5,451 bases of DNA from Planctomycetaceae bacterium (GTDB lineage: Bacteria > Planctomycetota > Planctomycetia > Pirellulales > Thermoguttaceae). Shown here one piece after another: positions 4,553-5,451 of the stretch (the first letter of the stretch is position 1; the number at the start of each line of letters is the position of its first letter). The stretch is from positions 1 through 5,451 of the forward strand of contig JAITST010000378.1 in the NCBI GenBank assembly GCA_031287585.1, written 5' to 3'. The notes under the pieces are model-generated. The model made no database searches and had not been told where the DNA came from. It worked only from the letters and a program-made list of their open reading frames with translations. Position numbers and translations under genes: made by a program.

Positions 4553-5451
4553 TCATTCATCCTTCACACACCTAAATCCTAAATCGTGGTATGACAGCGT
4601 TTGTGGTTGCCACGAGCGAGCGTAGATGCGGTATAGTGCGGCGTTGTTTTCCGCACTTAGAAATGAACCGCCGCGTATCGTTCGGCATACGTTTTTTGTT
4701 TTCGCGTCTTCGTTTTTTATTTTGTATTGTCCGTCGTTCAGCCGCACACTAAGCAGCGGAACATCTTCTTGTTTGCAATTGTTTTCCGACGCGCCTGTTG
4801 GGTTTTCACGCGGCGACTGACGATAATAATTTTCTGAATAACGGTCATAACACCACTCCGCTACGTTACCGGCTTGGTCGTACAAACCGTAAACCGACGG
4901 TTCAAACGAACCAACCGGCGCAGTCAACATAAACCCATCACGTACGCTGTTTTCTCGCGGGAAAACGCCTTGCCACAAATTCGCCGCGAATTTACCGTTT
5001 TCGTAACGCCGTTCGCCCCACGTATATGTCGCGGATTGCCGCCCGCCTTTCGCCGCGTATTCCCACTCCGCTTCGGTCGGCAACCGCTTGCCCGCCCAGT
5101 AACAAAACGCGGCAGCATCTTCCCAACTTACGTGAACAACCGGATGATTCAACTGACTTCGTAACGCCGGATTGTCGCGGTATGACTCACTAGGTCGCCC
5201 TTGCGGATTCCACCAGCACGCGCCAACTTTGCGAACCCATTGCCGTTTGTCGGTATCGAAAACGTAGCCCCATCCGCGATATTCCGCCGCCGTAACATAG
5301 TTTGTCGATTTGACAAACAGTTGAAATTGCCGGTTCGTAACTTCGTAACAGTCAATACTGAATCGCGAAATGTAAACCTCGTGAACGGGACGGTGTTCTG
5401 CTTCGTTGCCTACGTTTGCCCCCATCAAAATCAGACCGCCTACAAGATCAA
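4553..5451 (-). CDS. SUMF1/FGE-fold protein lacking the catalytic cysteines (5' partial)
   Basis: Formylglycine-generating-enzyme (SUMF1) fold, open through the right edge: 298 residues visible and the true start lies outside. An internal TTG/ATG near 5428 is not a credible start because the frame continues upstream with VGGLILMG, the usual first motif of the domain. Then come EHRPVHEV, F.ID.YEVTNRQFQLF, HPVVHVSWEDAAAFCYWAGK, RLPTEAEWEYAAKGG, VYGLYDQAGNVAEWCYD, RGGSF and the end DLGFRCV. True FGEs carry two copper-binding cysteines in RGGSFLC....C.RYR; here those positions are Ser and Ala (RGGSFLSAENNAALYR), so sulfatase-activating chemistry is unlikely. An extra stretch of about 35 residues, bounded by two cysteines, lies just before RGGSF. 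It is probably a binding, structural or different enzymatic version of the fold. It is followed after 33 bp by queD. Confidence 0.88.
   Translation of the reverse strand, partial: DLVGGLILMGANVGNEAEHRPVHEVYISRFSIDCYEVTNRQFQLFVKSTNYVTAAEYRGWGYVFDTDKRQWVRKVGACWWNPQGRPSESYRDNPALRSQLNHPVVHVSWEDAAAFCYWAGKRLPTEAEWEYAAKGGRQSATYTWGERRYENGKFAANLWQGVFPRENSVRDGFMLTAPVGSFEPSVYGLYDQAGNVAEWCYDRYSENYYRQSPRENPTGASENNCKQEDVPLLSVRLNDGQYKIKNEDAKTKNVCRTIRGGSFLSAENNAALYRIYARSWQPQTLSYHDLGFRCVKDE

Noticed and set aside
1..5451. tRNA, rRNA, CRISPR array
   Set aside because: No tRNA T-loop or acceptor pattern, no rRNA-like sequence and no regularly spaced repeat array were seen on either strand.

Overview
The window looks like chromosomal DNA from a planctomycete, probably Pirellulales-like. 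The best evidence is a lipoprotein of the planctomycete polysaccharide-export type paired with a small secreted protein carrying a 'SPAVSPW' motif, both of which I recall from such genomes. A Zn-type HemB, a QueD-like enzyme with a CAHLHGH motif and a SUMF1/FGE-fold protein fit the same picture. The assignment rests on protein family resemblance read by eye, not on a search.

Layout. Positions 1-1126 are AT-rich and contain no intact gene. They hold the tail of a reading frame entering from the left, an SHD1-like domain broken by a frameshift and stops, and two decayed copies of one unidentified protein segment facing each other as a large imperfect inverted repeat (main arms 499-667 and 786-953, with matching blocks further in and further out). 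The right-hand copy runs almost to the start codon of the next gene. From 1127 to 2119 (+) lies hemB, intact and clearly more GC-rich than the DNA before it.

All remaining genes are on the minus strand and converge on hemB across a stem-loop terminator at 2143-2168. In transcription order they are: a SUMF1/FGE-fold protein cut by the right edge (5451-4553), a 6-carboxytetrahydropterin synthase (4519-4100, 33 bp downstream), a polysaccharide export lipoprotein (3903-2794, with its own candidate promoter in the preceding gap), and a small secreted protein (2615-2196, with a convincing extended -10 promoter and Shine-Dalgarno).

How the genes work together. The first two minus-strand genes are close enough for co-transcription. 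The export lipoprotein and the small secreted protein probably form a functional pair at the cell envelope but appear to be transcribed from separate promoters. HemB (tetrapyrrole synthesis) and QueD (7-deazaguanine/queuosine synthesis) are housekeeping enzymes with no evident link to the envelope genes. No tRNA, rRNA, CRISPR array or intact insertion sequence was seen. The most unusual structure is the inverted pair of protein remnants upstream of hemB.
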